A DNA stretch of 64,000 nucleotides from Actinomadura viridilutea (GCA_003001795.1 PVNI01000005.1:186001-250000); one strand, 5' to 3'; positions 44,301 to 53,823 are shown, counted from the stretch's first letter. Notes: generated by a model from the letters alone, not told the origin. Numbers and translations: made by a program.

Positions 44301-47300
44301 ACGCGCAGGCCGCCGATCGTCTCCGGCAGCCACACTCCCGCGTCGAGGCGCGCCGCCTCGTCCGACAGGACGGCCAGGCAGCGGTCGAAGACCTCCGGGT
44401 GCAGCACGTAGTGGCGGCTGCCGCGCTCGGCCCCGGCCACCTCGACGGCGGGTCCGGTCGGCGGGACGGGCTGCGGGCGGTGGTCGTCGCCGACGTCTGC
44501 GCTGGCCACCCGCGTCCACGTGCCGGCGGGGGTGAGCGCGTGGATCTCGACGCGCTGTTCCTGCTCGGTGAACGTGGTGGTGACGGTGGTGTGCTCGGCG
44601 AGGGGGAGCCTCCGTTCCATCCACAGGCCGTTGACGCGCACCCGCCGGCTGCCGAGCGCGACGGCCCCCGCGGCGAGCGCCATCTCCGCGACGGCGGCGA
44701 AGGGCAGCACGTTGTGGCCGTGGACGCGCACGTCCGCCGGCCACGGCTGCGCGGCCGTGCCGACGTCGGCGCGCCACGCGTGGCGGTCTTCGCCGGGAAG
44801 CTCGACGTGCGCGCCGAGCAGCGGATGTTCGTCGCTGCGCCGCGCCGGGCGGCGCGACAGGTCCACCCAGTGGCGTTCGTGCCGCCACGGCGACGGCGGC
44901 ACGTCGATCACCGCGCCTTCGGACGGGCCGGTCAGGGGGTGCCCGTGCACGGCGAGGTCGGCGAGCCGGGTGTGGAAGGTCAGCGTGTCGTCGGTCTCCC
45001 GGCCCTTGGGGGCGCGTTTGAGCGTGTGGGTGACGAACGCCCCGGTGCCCTCCAGGGTCTCCTCCAGCGCGTGCGTGAGGAGGGCGTGGGCGTTCACCTC
45101 GATGAACGTGCGGAAGCCGTCGTCGGCGGCCGCGGCCACCGCGTCCGCGAGCCGCACCGGGTTGCGCAGGTTCGCGGCCCAGTGGTCGGCGGTCAGCGCG
45201 GGCGTGCCGTCGGCGTAGGCGCGCGGGTCGTCCAAGGCGGTCGTGTAGAGGCGGATGCCGTCGGCCAGCGGGGTGCCGGGTTCGGCGCCGACGTCGGCGA
45301 GCTGCTCGCGCAGCTCGGGGACGAGCGGGTCGACCTGCGGCGAGTGGCCCGCGCCCTCCGCTTTGACCAGGCGGGCCAGGCGGCCCTCCTCCTCGGCGCG
45401 TCGCACGATTTCAGCGATCTGGTCGGCGTCGCCGGTGACGACGGTCTGCTTCGGCGAGGAGTGGACGGCGGGGTGGACGTCCGGCAGCCCCTCGGCGAGC
45501 CGCGCCACCTCGTCGGCGGACGCGCCCAGCACCGCCATGGCGCCGCCCCCGACCAGCCGGGTCAGCAGGCGCGACCGGCGGTGGATCACCTTGACGCCGT
45601 CGGCCAGGGTGAGGGCGCCCGCGACGACGGCGGCGGCGACCTCGCCCATCGAATGCCCGATGACCGCGCCGGGCGTGACCCCGTACGACGCCCACGTGCG
45701 CGCCAGGGCGACCTGCACGGCGAACAGCGCGCACATCGCCTCCACGGGGCCGTCCGGCTTGGTGCCGGACTCCAGCAGGTCCCAGACGGCGGGGCCGCCC
45801 TCCTCGGCGAACAGCGTGTCCAGGTCGTCCAGGGCCTCGGCGAACGCGGGCTCCTCCTCCAGCAGCCCGCGGGCCATCCCCGCGCGTTGGGCGCCGTACC
45901 CGGAGAACACCCAGACGGGTTTGCCGGGCACGCCGAGCGCGGTGCCGGCGACGACGCCGGGGTGGGGGCGGCCTTCGGCCAGGGCGGTCAGCCCGTCCAG
46001 CAGCGCGGCGCGGTCGCGGGCGGCGACGGCGGCGCGCGCCCGGCCGCGTCCGTTGCGGCGGTGCAGGGTGTGGGCGAGGTCGGCGAGCGAGACGTCGTCG
46101 CGGGTGCGGAGCCAGTCGGCGAGCACTCGGGCGTGGTCGCGGACGCGGTCGTCGGACGCGTCCGACAGGGGGAACACCCGCATGGCGGCCGGGGGTGAAG
46201 AGCGCGGCGCGGGCCGCGGCGCCTCCTCCAGGACGATGTGCGCGTTCGTGCCGCCGAACCCGAAGCCCGACACGCCCGCGAGCGCGGGCCGGTCCCGGTC
46301 CGGCCACGGCGTCTCGTCGGCCGCCACCCGCAGCCGCAGGTCGTCGAACGGGATGTGCGGGTTGGGCTCCTTGTAGTGAATGCTCGGCGGGATCACTCGG
46401 TGGTGCAGCGCCAGGACGGTCTTGATGAGCCCCGCAGCGCCCGCCGCCGACTCCAGGTGCCCGAGGTTCGACTTGACCGACCCGATGAGCAGCGGCGCGT
46501 CCGGGTCGCGGCCGACGCCGAGCACCTCGCCCAGCGCCGCGGCCTCGATCGGGTCGCCGAGGAACGTGCCGGTGCCGTGCGCCTCCACGTAGTCGACCTG
46601 GCGGGGGTCGACCCCGCACGCCGCGTACACCTCCCGCAGCAGCGCCTTCTGCGCCTCGGCGTTGGGGGCGACCAGGCCGTTGGAACGGCCGTCGGAGTTG
46701 ACGCCGCTGCCGCGGACGACCGCGAGCACCCGGTCGCCGTCGCGCAGCGCGTCCGACAGCCGTTTGAGCACCAGGACGCCGCAGCCCTCGGCGCGGACCA
46801 TGCCGTCGGCGGACGCGTCGAACGCCTTGCACCGGCCGTCGGCGGCGGTCCCGCCCGCCTGGTCGAACGTCATGGTGATCGTCGGGGACAGCAGCGCGTT
46901 GACGCCGCCGGCCAGCGCCACGTCCGCCTCGCCGTCGCGCAGCGCGCGGACCGCCAGATGCGTCGCGACCAGCGACGACGAGCACGCCGTGTCGACGATC
47001 ATGCTGGGGCCGCGCAGGTCCAGCAGGTACGACAGGCGGCCCGCGACGACGCTGAGCGCGGCGCCGGTCGCGGTGAACGCCTCCAGCGCGGCCGGGTCGG
47101 ACGCGGTCAACGCGGCGTACTCGGGGGCGGACACGCCGATGAACACGCCGGTGCGGGAGCCGCGCAGCCCCGCCGGGCCGAGCCCGGCGTGCTCGAACGC
47201 CTCCCAGGCCACCTCCAGGACGAGCCGCTGCTGCGGGTCCATCACGGCGGCCTCGCGGGGGGTGATGCCGAAGAACGAGGCGTCGAACGCGGCGATGTCG

Positions 47301-47833
47301 CGCAGGTAGCCGCCGAGCCGCGTGGTGGCGGCGAGCCGGTCGGCCGCTTCGGGGGATCCGTCGTCGAACGGCGCCCACCGGTCGTCGGGGACCTCGCGGA
47401 TCGCGTCGCCGCGTCCGGTGAGGAAGGCCCACAGGTCGCCGGGGCCGGTCAGGTCGCGGTCGCCGCCGGGGAACCGGCAGCCGACGCCGATCACGGCGAT
47501 CGGCTCGTCCGCACGCGTCCGGCCCGCGGGCGCCGGGGCGGGCTCGGGGGCGGGGTCGCCCGACGTGAGCGCGGCGGCCAGCCGGTCGATCGTCGGGTGC
47601 TCCCAGACGAGGGTGGCGGGCAGGGCGCGGCCGAGCAGCCGTTCCAGCTCGCCCGCGACCGCCACCGCGTCGCGCGAGGCCAGTCCGAACTCCTCCAGGG
47701 GGCGGCCCGTGTCGACGTCGGCGGCGGGGACGCCGGAGCGGCGCGCGATCTGCTCGACCAGGAACCGGCGAACCGAATCCTCGCTGATCCGCGTGCCGTC
47801 CTGCGCGGCTCCGGAACGATCGGTGCTCTGCAT
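41360..47833 (-). CDS. Single-module type I PKS: ACP-KS-AT-DH*-KR-ACP-ACP*-TE
   Basis: A 2157-residue synthase from the ATG at 47833 (after GGGGGATCC). Order: N-terminal ACP (Ser53), KS (C284, H419, H459), AT (S728 in GHSMG; specificity motif GAGH at 827-830), DH in which V1035 replaces the catalytic His of HxxxGxxxxP while D1150 remains, KR (NADP loop TGGYGGIG near 1428; S1558, Y1571; LAD near 1512 suggests B-type), ACP (S1727), a third carrier where D1828 replaces the modified Ser, and a TE (S1957 in GWSFGG, H2119). No ER. An N-terminal carrier before KS, as in Pks13, suits loading by a FAAL. One extension with an ethylmalonyl-type unit, keto reduction without dehydration and TE release would give a 2-ethyl-3-hydroxy acid. 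Confidence 0.93.
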   Translation of the reverse strand: MQSTDRSGAAQDGTRISEDSVRRFLVEQIARRSGVPAADVDTGRPLEEFGLASRDAVAVAGELERLLGRALPATLVWEHPTIDRLAAALTSGDPAPEPAPAPAGRTRADEPIAVIGVGCRFPGGDRDLTGPGDLWAFLTGRGDAIREVPDDRWAPFDDGSPEAADRLAATTRLGGYLRDIAAFDASFFGITPREAAVMDPQQRLVLEVAWEAFEHAGLGPAGLRGSRTGVFIGVSAPEYAALTASDPAALEAFTATGAALSVVAGRLSYLLDLRGPSMIVDTACSSSLVATHLAVRALRDGEADVALAGGVNALLSPTITMTFDQAGGTAADGRCKAFDASADGMVRAEGCGVLVLKRLSDALRDGDRVLAVVRGSGVNSDGRSNGLVAPNAEAQKALLREVYAACGVDPRQVDYVEAHGTGTFLGDPIEAAALGEVLGVGRDPDAPLLIGSVKSNLGHLESAAGAAGLIKTVLALHHRVIPPSIHYKEPNPHIPFDDLRLRVAADETPWPDRDRPALAGVSGFGFGGTNAHIVLEEAPRPAPRSSPPAAMRVFPLSDASDDRVRDHARVLADWLRTRDDVSLADLAHTLHRRNGRGRARAAVAARDRAALLDGLTALAEGRPHPGVVAGTALGVPGKPVWVFSGYGAQRAGMARGLLEEEPAFAEALDDLDTLFAEEGGPAVWDLLESGTKPDGPVEAMCALFAVQVALARTWASYGVTPGAVIGHSMGEVAAAVVAGALTLADGVKVIHRRSRLLTRLVGGGAMAVLGASADEVARLAEGLPDVHPAVHSSPKQTVVTGDADQIAEIVRRAEEEGRLARLVKAEGAGHSPQVDPLVPELREQLADVGAEPGTPLADGIRLYTTALDDPRAYADGTPALTADHWAANLRNPVRLADAVAAAADDGFRTFIEVNAHALLTHALEETLEGTGAFVTHTLKRAPKGRETDDTLTFHTRLADLAVHGHPLTGPSEGAVIDVPPSPWRHERHWVDLSRRPARRSDEHPLLGAHVELPGEDRHAWRADVGTAAQPWPADVRVHGHNVLPFAAVAEMALAAGAVALGSRRVRVNGLWMERRLPLAEHTTVTTTFTEQEQRVEIHALTPAGTWTRVASADVGDDHRPQPVPPTGPAVEVAGAERGSRHYVLHPEVFDRCLAVLSDEAARLDAGVWLPETIGGLRVYGPTHRGGRVHVEVTDTGEGLVGALRLLGPDGDVLVEAVEIGLRKVERADVPVPLTDKITEVVWDEEPAPGPGEPRDWLLLAEDDDALAAAVAAELHERGHRVARRPLTAEPPAKPDAAAVLAVPPPDLVDEDLVLTVAGIARALPDTARLWVATRRALPVADGESGEPGQGFLRALTRVLAFERTALRATLVDVDRPSDLVTELLGDGAAREVAWRSGVRRVARLARAALPERQGRPRRVVRRGGAYIITGGYGGIGLVTARLLAERGAGRLVLSGRSGPDADAEKAITRLRESGVEVEVVLGDIAAPGTADRLVAAAREGGRRLCGVVHGAGVLADRLVADLGPDDLHQVWAAKVEGARALSAATWDLDLDWFLLHSSAAALLGSPGQAAYAAANAALDALAVHRRAHGRPATAVAWGTWSRVGGAAGRSVPVLDPITPDEGAEALEALLAADRSVTGVLKFDPAAAVELFPEIIGMPYFAALTETAAAARSDADDWPGIDAVRRLPAAEARAAIAARVRYRIASVLGFDPERLDPSVPLTDLGLDSLVAVRIKSGVEHDLGLTVPPSVLLKGASVHAFEEWAAAELGLDAPAPAAPVAPHAAANATDGYVMPRDAAERLAVRIFEDVLGLDRVSVTADFFADLGGRDDQADQVVARVAAELADQAAPEPVTRGELLAVPTAEHVAEFLRAADERAARQIVRPLRPSGTRRPLFVAHPAGGTTACYRQLVALLGDDQPVHGLERFDDAPPLTERAARYAERLMEAQPDGAFRLGGWSFGGVLAYETARQLTAAGRDVELVALFDAGLPLPVDDEADALARRYSAFADYVNQTYGLDIALAYEELSGLAEEEQFALLMERAAPLADRIPQAALTHQLTSHQDTRSLETYEPRPYDGRVVLYRAPEETPWAVHDARYVLDGTNGFGPLCPNLEVVTVPGAHHLNLLDPPAVRVLAADLDHRLAVGAAEDGGRAATAPAP

Positions 47834-47940
47834 GCGTGCGGATCCCCCAATGAATCCAGGATCGTTCGAAGCGGAGGGACCACCTTGACCCACAATCACC
47901 GGCGCATGATGCGCACCCAGACCACTTTTCTCCGCGTTTA

Positions 47941-47960
47941 CTTGTCACCTTAATGACAAG
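47941..47960. promoter_or_regulatory. Palindrome in pks/MFS divergent promoter
   Basis: CTTGTCA (47941-47947) and TGACAAG (47954-47960) are perfect inverted copies with a 6-base CCTTAA spacer. The A/T-rich element lies 108 bases upstream of the pks start, in the 292-base gap between pks and the divergent exporter gene, and is a good operator for a dimeric regulator coordinating both. A TTGACA box at 47995-48000 could belong to the exporter promoter, although no good -10 box follows. Confidence 0.6.
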
Positions 47961-48125
47961 ACCGCACGCGCGCCGCTGTGGCCTCATGGGATAGTTGACA
48001 GAACCGCTCCGGCCACAAGGAACGGTAACCGCCCGCAAACAATTCGTCACAATAACCACACACGCTCGTAGGGGGAAGCGGCCTTTTCTCCGCGCCCGTC
48101 CGGCGGCGCCCGCGGGGCCGGGGGA

Positions 48126-49814
48126 ATGCGCCGCGCAGGTGCGTTGACACGCGGCCGATACAGATGGGCGCTGGCGGTCGTCGCCGTCAGCGCGTTCATG
48201 ATCACCATGGACAACACGGTGGTCGCCAACGCCCTGCCCACGATCATGGCCGACCTGGACCTGTCCGCCGCGGCCAAGGACTGGGTGGCCACCGGCTACA
48301 TCCTGATGTTCTCCTGCCTGCTGATCGCGGGCGGGCGGATCGCCGACGTCTACGGCTGCCGGGCGGCGTTCGTGTCCGGCATGGCGGTGTTCACGGCGGC
48401 GTCCGCGGCGTGCGGGCTGGCGCCGGACGCCACCGTGCTCATCCTGGCGCGGGTGGCGCAGGGCGCGGGCGCCGCGCTGGCGCTGCCCGCCACGCAGGTC
48501 ATGGTCACCGTGGGACGCTCCGACCGGCAGCGCTCCCTCGGCATGATCGTGTGGGTGGGCGCGGGCTCCACCGCCACCGCGCTCGGCCCGGCCATCGGCG
48601 GGTTCATCGTCCAGCACTGGCACTGGGGCTGGATCTTCCTCATCAACGTCGCGCCGGGCGTGCTGGTGATCCTGCTCGGCCTGGCCGTGCTGTCGGACCG
48701 GGCCGCCAACCCCGACGCCCGGGTGGACCTGCCGGGCGTGCTCATCTCCGCGACCATGCTGTTCGCGTTCACCTACGGGCTGGAGGAGGGACGCACGCGC
48801 GGCTGGACCGACCCGTCCGTGCTCAGCGTGTTCGCCCTGGTGCTGGTCGCGCTGGCGTGCTTCGTCGTCGTGGAGAGCTGGGCCCCCGACCCGATGATCG
48901 ACCTGCGGTTCTTCCGCAACCGGGTGTTCACCGGGGGGCTGGTGTCGCAGATGCTCTACGGCATCGGCTTCAACGGCATGATCTTCTACTCGGCGGCGTT
49001 CCTGCAGCGCTACCTGGGGTTCAGCCCGCCCGAGGCGGGCCTGGTGCTGCTGCCGCCGTCCATCGCGATCATGGCGCTGACCCCGGTGGGGTTCTGGCTC
49101 GCGGCCCGGATCGGGCCGCGCCCGGCCATCGGCGGCGGCATGGCGCTGATGGCGTTCGGCATGTTCCTGTTCTCCACGCTGCGGCGCGGCGACGGCTACG
49201 CCGAGCTGATGCCCGGCGTGATGATCCTCGGGGCGGGGGCGGCGCTGGCCATGCCGCTGGTGATGTACGTGCTCAAGGCCGTCCCGGAGCAACGCGCAGG
49301 AGTCGCCAGCGGGATCATCAACGTGATCCGCGAGGCGTCCGGCGCGTTCGGCATCGCGATCCTCGGGGTGCTCGTGCGGGAGGTTCCGGACGCGGGCGCG
49401 AGCGCGCAGAGCCTGGAGCGGTTCCGCGAGGGCACCGCCTCCGGCCTCGTCCTCGGCGCCGCCCTCGTGCTGATCGGCGGCCTGATCTGCGGCGCGACGC
49501 TGCCCAGCAGGCGCGGCTGGACCGGCCCCAAGCACGGCAAACGCTCCCGCCCGTCCGTGCCGCCGCCGCGCCGGCCCGAACCCGTCCTCGCCGCCCCGGT
49601 CGCCTCCGGCGAGGCTCCCCGATTCGGCCGCCTGCGCCGCAAGAGCGCACACCCCCACAGCTCCACAGACGTCCAGTCGCCGCGCGGGGACGAGGCGCCG
49701 CGCCGCTTCCCCTTCCCCCCGCCGCCCCCGGGCTGGTACCTCCCGTACGTGCCGGAGGACGACACCGACCCTTGGGGCGAATGGGACGGCCCACGGCGCG
49801 GCGACGCCTGGTAA
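48126..49814 (+). CDS. MFS exporter, DHA2 type, with long proline-rich tail
   Basis: A 562-residue transporter with 14 predicted helices. Helix 1 holds TMDNTVVANALPTIMADL (DHA2 motif D1), followed by GGRIADVYGCRAAF (motif A) and LPATQVMV and GPAIGGFIVQHWHWGWIFLINV (motif C region). After about residue 455 comes a cytoplasmic tail of some 100 residues, basic at first and then Pro-rich (RRFPFPPPPPGW near the end), which is unusual for this family. It is divergent from the PKS and its stop is 10 bases from the glycosyltransferase start, so it may export the PKS product or its glycoside, or give self-resistance. Confidence 0.92.
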   Translation: MRRAGALTRGRYRWALAVVAVSAFMITMDNTVVANALPTIMADLDLSAAAKDWVATGYILMFSCLLIAGGRIADVYGCRAAFVSGMAVFTAASAACGLAPDATVLILARVAQGAGAALALPATQVMVTVGRSDRQRSLGMIVWVGAGSTATALGPAIGGFIVQHWHWGWIFLINVAPGVLVILLGLAVLSDRAANPDARVDLPGVLISATMLFAFTYGLEEGRTRGWTDPSVLSVFALVLVALACFVVVESWAPDPMIDLRFFRNRVFTGGLVSQMLYGIGFNGMIFYSAAFLQRYLGFSPPEAGLVLLPPSIAIMALTPVGFWLAARIGPRPAIGGGMALMAFGMFLFSTLRRGDGYAELMPGVMILGAGAALAMPLVMYVLKAVPEQRAGVASGIINVIREASGAFGIAILGVLVREVPDAGASAQSLERFREGTASGLVLGAALVLIGGLICGATLPSRRGWTGPKHGKRSRPSVPPPRRPEPVLAAPVASGEAPRFGRLRRKSAHPHSSTDVQSPRGDEAPRRFPFPPPPPGWYLPYVPEDDTDPWGEWDGPRRGDAW

Positions 49815-49824
49815 AGGAGGACCG

Positions 49825-51066
49825 TTGAGCCGCAGAATCGTGATCCTCGCAGCGGGGTCGCGCGGCGACGTCCAGCCGTGCGCGGCGCTCGGCCGGGCGC
49901 TGACCGCCCGCGGCCACCGCGTCCGCCTGGTCGCCGGCACCCGCTACGCCCCCCTCGCCCTCGCCGCCGGGCTCGACCACGCCCCCCTCACCGCCGACCC
50001 CACCGAGATCCTCTCCTCGGACGCGGGCCAGAAGCTGCTCGCCGGGGGCCGCAACCCCGTCACTTTCCTGGGCGGGTTCCGCCGCATCCTCGGCCCGATG
50101 GCGCAACGGCTCCTGGACGAATGCCACGACGCCTGCAAGGACGCCGACCTCATCCTCAGCCCCACCCTGGGCCTGCTGGGCCGCCACCTGGCCGAACACC
50201 GGTCGATCCCCTGGGCTCTGATCCACTTCCAGCCCAGCCACCCCACCGGCGCGTTCCCGCACCCGTTCCTGCCGCAGGCGCGCCTGCTCGGCCCTGTGGG
50301 CAACCGGGCGAGCTTCCTGGCCGTCGACCAGCTCGCCTGGCAGTTGTCCCGTCCGTTCATCAACCCCTGGCGCCGTGACAGCCTCGGCTTGGCGCCGCTG
50401 TCGACGCGCGGCCCCATGCACGAGGCCCGCCGCGAAGGCCGCCCCGTGTTGGCGTGTTTCAGCCCGAGCGTCGTACCGCGTCCCCGCGACTGGCCCAGAT
50501 ACGTGCACGTGACGGGCTACTGGTTCCTGGACGAGCCGTCATGGCGGCCGCCCGCCGAACTCGCGCAATTCTTGGCCTCCGGGCCGCCGCCCGTCTACGT
50601 GGGCTTCGGCAGCATGGTGCCCAAGGACCCGGACATGACCGACCGGATCGTCCGCACGGCCCTGCGATTGGCGGGCGTCCGCGGCATCGTCCACGGCGAC
50701 CCGTCCACCTCGGACGACGACGTCCTCGCCGTACGGGACGTGCCGCACTCGTGGCTGTTCCCCCAGATGGCGGCCGTCGTCCACCACGGCGGCGCAGGCA
50801 CGACCGCCGCCGGGCTGCGCGCGGGCGTGCCCGCGGTGGTGTGCCCGTTCTTCGGCGACCAGCCGTACTGGGCCGAACGTGTAGCGGCATTGGGCGTCGG
50901 GCCTCGCCCCGTCCCGTTCAGCAGCCTGACCGTGCCGCGCCTGGCGAACGCGATCCGCCAAGCCGTCCAGTCGCAGGACATCTGGCGGAACGCCTCCGCC
51001 CTAGGCCGCCGCATCCGCTCCGAGGACGGCCTCACCCACGCCTGCAACGTCCTCGAATCCCTATGA
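49825..51066 (+). CDS. Family-1 glycosyltransferase (UGT/sterol-glucosyltransferase type)
   Basis: A 413-residue GT-B enzyme. The N-terminal acceptor domain starts RIVILAAGSRGDVQPCAALGRALTARGH, typical of sterol- and macrolide-type UGTs. The C-terminal donor domain has VYVGFGSM (about residues 253-260), VPHSWLFPQMAAVVHHGGAGTTAAGLRAGVPAV in parts (about 306-338, with the HHGGAGTT signature) and PFFGDQPYWAERV (about 341-353). The start is TTG at 49825, fixed by AAAGGAGG four bases upstream. Coupled to the MFS gene and next to the PKS, it may add a sugar to a hydroxylated lipid such as the predicted 3-hydroxy acyl product. A strong hairpin follows. Confidence 0.92.
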   Translation: MSRRIVILAAGSRGDVQPCAALGRALTARGHRVRLVAGTRYAPLALAAGLDHAPLTADPTEILSSDAGQKLLAGGRNPVTFLGGFRRILGPMAQRLLDECHDACKDADLILSPTLGLLGRHLAEHRSIPWALIHFQPSHPTGAFPHPFLPQARLLGPVGNRASFLAVDQLAWQLSRPFINPWRRDSLGLAPLSTRGPMHEARREGRPVLACFSPSVVPRPRDWPRYVHVTGYWFLDEPSWRPPAELAQFLASGPPPVYVGFGSMVPKDPDMTDRIVRTALRLAGVRGIVHGDPSTSDDDVLAVRDVPHSWLFPQMAAVVHHGGAGTTAAGLRAGVPAVVCPFFGDQPYWAERVAALGVGPRPVPFSSLTVPRLANAIRQAVQSQDIWRNASALGRRIRSEDGLTHACNVLESL

Positions 51067-51999
51067 CAGTCGCCGCAGCCCCAGGCACCAGGCCACACCG
51101 GTGCCCAGGGCTGCGGCGTTAGGAGGGCGACGGCACCCGAGTTGCCGCACTCGAGGACGCTGATTGTGGTGCCGACCGTCGTCCAGGACTAGCGACTGCC
51201 GCTCAGCACCACGCCGATCACCACTCGTCCGTCCGCGACAACGCGCCGAGCAGCCGTCGCAACGCCCACGGCCCCGGTGCGCTTCGTGCCGCCTCCGCGC
51301 CGGACGTGACAGGTCCGGCGGACGCGATGCCACCACACCACGCGGCGATGAATCCGCCGCAGCAAACACCGCCACCGCCCGCGTGGACCCGTGCGAAACC
51401 GCACCTACGTGTGGCCGAGCCTGCACAAATGCAGGCCGTGCAGCCACACTCTCCGAAGACGTGGAAAGAGCATCGCGCGAACTCGCAAGCTGTCCGGCCC
51501 ACGTACGAGACGACGCCACGAGACCACGCGACGATGACTGCGCATCGGTAGGTACGGCCGCCACCGTCCGCGGCGGCTGATGCGACACCGCACTCTGACG
51601 ATCGTGAGACCGGACCTCCGCATGCGGACGCAGCGCAGCCGTCGGCGGCCCGGACAGCGCACCGCCCGAACGCGCAGGTGGTTCGGTGCGTGCTGGCGGA
51701 GGGCCAGCCGGAGCCCGAAATGTGGAAGGCGCCCACAGCTCCGCCGTCATCCCGCCCACTCCCAACGCCCCGCTCGGCCACTGCGGCACGGACGCGTCCA
51801 GGCGACGCGCGAGCTCGGCCGGGTCATCCGCCTCGATCAAGTGGACGCGGCCGGAAGGGTCACGCCAGGCGCCCCACAGGCTGCCGGTGAACGCGCCGCG
51901 CCAGACCATCACCGCTGGGAAGCGCGCACGCAGCACGGCCAGCACCCGCTCGTCATCCGCCTCCGCCGCCCGTCCACCGGCGACCGGCCCGGCGGTCAT
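51061..51999 (-). CDS. Hypothetical protein with doubtful C-terminal two thirds
   Basis: The frame from the ATG at 51999 encodes 312 residues. The first 90 or so (DDERVLAVLRARFPAVMVWRG, GSLWGAWRDPSGRVHLIEAD, AELARRL) look like an ordinary small actinomycete protein of unknown function. From about residue 100 on the composition is irregular, rich in Arg, Ser, His and Pro without pattern, and the last 20 codons run through the GT terminator hairpin and overlap the GT gene by six bases. Probably only the N-terminal domain is meaningful and the stop codon has been lost. Its ATG overlaps the stop of the next small gene (ATGA). Confidence 0.45.
   Translation of the reverse strand: MTAGPVAGGRAAEADDERVLAVLRARFPAVMVWRGAFTGSLWGAWRDPSGRVHLIEADDPAELARRLDASVPQWPSGALGVGGMTAELWAPSTFRAPAGPPPARTEPPARSGGALSGPPTAALRPHAEVRSHDRQSAVSHQPPRTVAAVPTDAQSSSRGLVASSRTWAGQLASSRDALSTSSESVAARPAFVQARPHVGAVSHGSTRAVAVFAAADSSPRGVVASRPPDLSRPARRRHEAHRGRGRCDGCSARCRGRTSGDRRGAERQSLVLDDGRHHNQRPRVRQLGCRRPPNAAALGTGVAWCLGLRRLS
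51071..51118. terminator. Very long hairpin after the glycosyltransferase
   Basis: Two 19-base arms (51071-51089 and 51100-51118) are complementary at 17 of 19 positions around a 10-base loop, five bases after the GT stop. This is the strongest terminator-like structure in the window. It lies inside the formally open frame of the convergent hypothetical gene. Confidence 0.75.
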
Positions 52000-52307
52000 G
52001 ACCGCTCCTCCGGCCGCCGCGACAGGCAGGCGTAGATGTACATGGCCGCGTCGTCCACCTGCTCAGCGGGGGCGATCGGCTCCCGCCACGAGGTGAAGAA
52101 CCACGGCACGCCGCCGTCGTCGGCGCGGCGCCGGCACGTGATCAGGTCGGACGGGTGCGCCGTCTCGGCGCAGCACCCGGTGACGTTCTCGTTGACGACG
52201 TGGAGCCCATCCGCCCGGTAGTCCACCGTCAGCCGCCGCGCCGCCAACCGCACTCCTAACGCGGCAAGCGGGTCGTACGAGTGCAATCCGCCCGTACGAT
52301 CGTCCAT
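51996..52307 (-). CDS. Hypothetical protein paired with the gene at 51061
   Basis: A 103-residue protein with mixed charged and aromatic residues, including DPLAALGVRLAARRLTVDY near the N-terminus, GCCAETAHPSDLITCRRR in the middle and WFFTSWREPI. Four Cys could bind metal but match no motif. It is co-translated with the downstream gene. Its beginning is duplicated as a relic at 53714-53823. Such small pairs often sit beside XRE regulators in actinomycetes; no function is known. An AAGGTGGG ribosome site lies upstream of the ATG. Confidence 0.65.
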   Translation of the reverse strand: MDDRTGGLHSYDPLAALGVRLAARRLTVDYRADGLHVVNENVTGCCAETAHPSDLITCRRRADDGGVPWFFTSWREPIAPAEQVDDAAMYIYACLSRRPEERS

Positions 52308-52435
52308 AGCCAGGACCCACCTTCCTGGTCAGGCCCCGGTCGACGCCTGCATCGTCGCGTCCGGGGCCGCCTCCGTGTTCGGCGGCACCGTAGGACGCGC
52401 ATAGTTGCAGAGCGTTTCCGTTCAGAAACCCTCTG

Positions 52436-53638
52436 TCAGATCAGGTTCATGCGCCACGCCAGTCCGCGCAGCTCACGGCCACCGAAACGGTCAAGGAGAT
52501 CGGCCACGAGCTCCCGAATGAACGGGTTGTTGCGCGTCTGCTGAGGCGACAGGCGTTCCGCCTGACGCAACTCCTGGTAGATGACCTTCGGCGAGTGACC
52601 GAGCATCGCGCGGGCACGCGCCCTCTCCATGCACAGCGCCGCCCGCCGGTTTTTGGACGCCAGGAAACGCGGCTGCACCTCATCGGCATAGGTGAGCGCC
52701 TCGGCCGGTTGCTCAGCCTCCACCGCCAAGCTTGCCCGCCAGACGCCCGTGTTGGCCGGTCCGAACAGTTCAAAGGCGTTCGGGTCCTCACCGAGGCGTT
52801 CGGCGACCCGGGCGGCCTCGGCCGCATGGTCCGCGGCCGCTTGATGGTCGTTGTTGATCTGGCACGCGAGAGCACTCGACAGCCTCAACATGCCGTACAC
52901 CTGCTGACCGAACGGGTCGTCCCCGATGTGCGGTTCCACCTCGTCGGCGATCCGGGGGGTGACCATGAGCGCCCGAGGCTTGTTGGCCGAGATTCGCGCA
53001 TGCGCGCGCCCGAACGCGGCGGCACCACGCCACACCGGATCATTCAACATGTCCGCGGCCTGCTGCCCGCGCTCCCCTGCGATCCATGCGAGATTGGCCT
53101 CGCCCAGATGCCGAAGCATGCACGTCGCGTCAGAGCCGCACGCCTGGACGACGAGGCGCAGCGCCTCGCTCCGTGCCTGTTCGTCCCCGGTGGCGGCGTG
53201 TACATACAGCTCGCCGATAACGGATGTCAGCAGGCGAATAACGGTGGCGTAGTCAGCGTCGCGAAGTGCCATGTCGGCCTGGTGGACCTCTGCGCGCAAC
53301 ACCTCAAGCGGACGGGCCGGAATGTCAGGCGGATCATCAGGGGCGGCATCAAGCAGCACCCGTTGCAATCCCAGCAGGCTGTAGACCTGCCGCTCAGGTT
53401 GGACTTCCGGCGCTGGACCATCGAGCAGGTAGTCGGCCGAGACCTCAAGCGCCTCCGCGAGCGCGGCGATGTCGGATCGGCGTTCAAGACGCGTCTTGCC
53501 GTTCTCGACCTTGGACAGCCACGCCTTGGATCGGCCGACCAGACCAGCGACCGTCTCCAAACTCTTGCCACTTGCCCGGCGGGCGGCACGCACGTTCTGG
53601 CCGATGCGGCGTGCACTGTCGTCAGCGAGTCGAGCCAT
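52436..53638 (-). CDS. XRE regulator with TPR-like domain
   Basis: A 400-residue protein. The XRE helix-turn-helix lies at residues 10-70 (IGQNVRAARRASGKSLETVAGLVGRSKAWLSKVENGK in outline), followed by a mostly helical domain of about 320 residues with Ala/Leu-rich paired helices resembling tetratricopeptide repeats (for example AADHAAEAARVAERLGEDP). The ATG at 53638 is used because GAGGGTGG precedes it; the frame is open to 53767 but that part is the relic described separately. Proteins of this layout often sense peptides or partner with small adjacent genes, here perhaps the pair at 51061-52307. Confidence 0.85.
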   Translation of the reverse strand: MARLADDSARRIGQNVRAARRASGKSLETVAGLVGRSKAWLSKVENGKTRLERRSDIAALAEALEVSADYLLDGPAPEVQPERQVYSLLGLQRVLLDAAPDDPPDIPARPLEVLRAEVHQADMALRDADYATVIRLLTSVIGELYVHAATGDEQARSEALRLVVQACGSDATCMLRHLGEANLAWIAGERGQQAADMLNDPVWRGAAAFGRAHARISANKPRALMVTPRIADEVEPHIGDDPFGQQVYGMLRLSSALACQINNDHQAAADHAAEAARVAERLGEDPNAFELFGPANTGVWRASLAVEAEQPAEALTYADEVQPRFLASKNRRAALCMERARARAMLGHSPKVIYQELRQAERLSPQQTRNNPFIRELVADLLDRFGGRELRGLAWRMNLI

Positions 53639-53713
53639 GGCCACCCTCGCGTGGTCGATTCGATCCTCGTCACCCACAGTACGGGGCAGAACCTCCTTCC
53701 GCCCGAAATCCTC

Positions 53714-53823
53714 TGTGAGCCGTCGCATCACCAACAGCACTCCCGACGCGGCGAGCGGGTCAGACAAGTGCCATCCGCGCGATCGTCCGCGCCCAGACTT
53801 CGCCTTCCTGATCAGGTCCCGGC
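53714..53823 (-). pseudogene. Relic copy of the start of the gene at 51996-52307
   Basis: Bases 53714-53823 align with 52228-52339 at roughly 75-80 percent by eye, covering the first 25 or so codons and the leader of the small gene (relic reading DPLAASGVLLVMRRL against DPLAALGVRLAARRL). The rest of the gene is gone and the frame runs into the XRE regulator at 53638. This shows that a small-gene/XRE unit was duplicated and one copy lost its small gene. Confidence 0.65.

Noticed and set aside
44711..44722. Histidines 1038 and 1040 as replacement catalytic His of the PKS DH
   Set aside because: The G and P of HxxxGxxxxP fix the register, placing Val at the catalytic position; neither His fits without a gap.
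45411..49940. 1509-codon minus-strand frame opposite the MFS gene and through the PKS
   Set aside because: It is out of frame with the PKS and antisense to the MFS gene; no start signal or family motif.
51180..51700. Possible repeat-rich or CRISPR-like stretch in the tail of the 51061-51999 frame
   Set aside because: No regularly spaced identical repeats could be found; the impression comes from irregular CGC/GAC-rich sequence.
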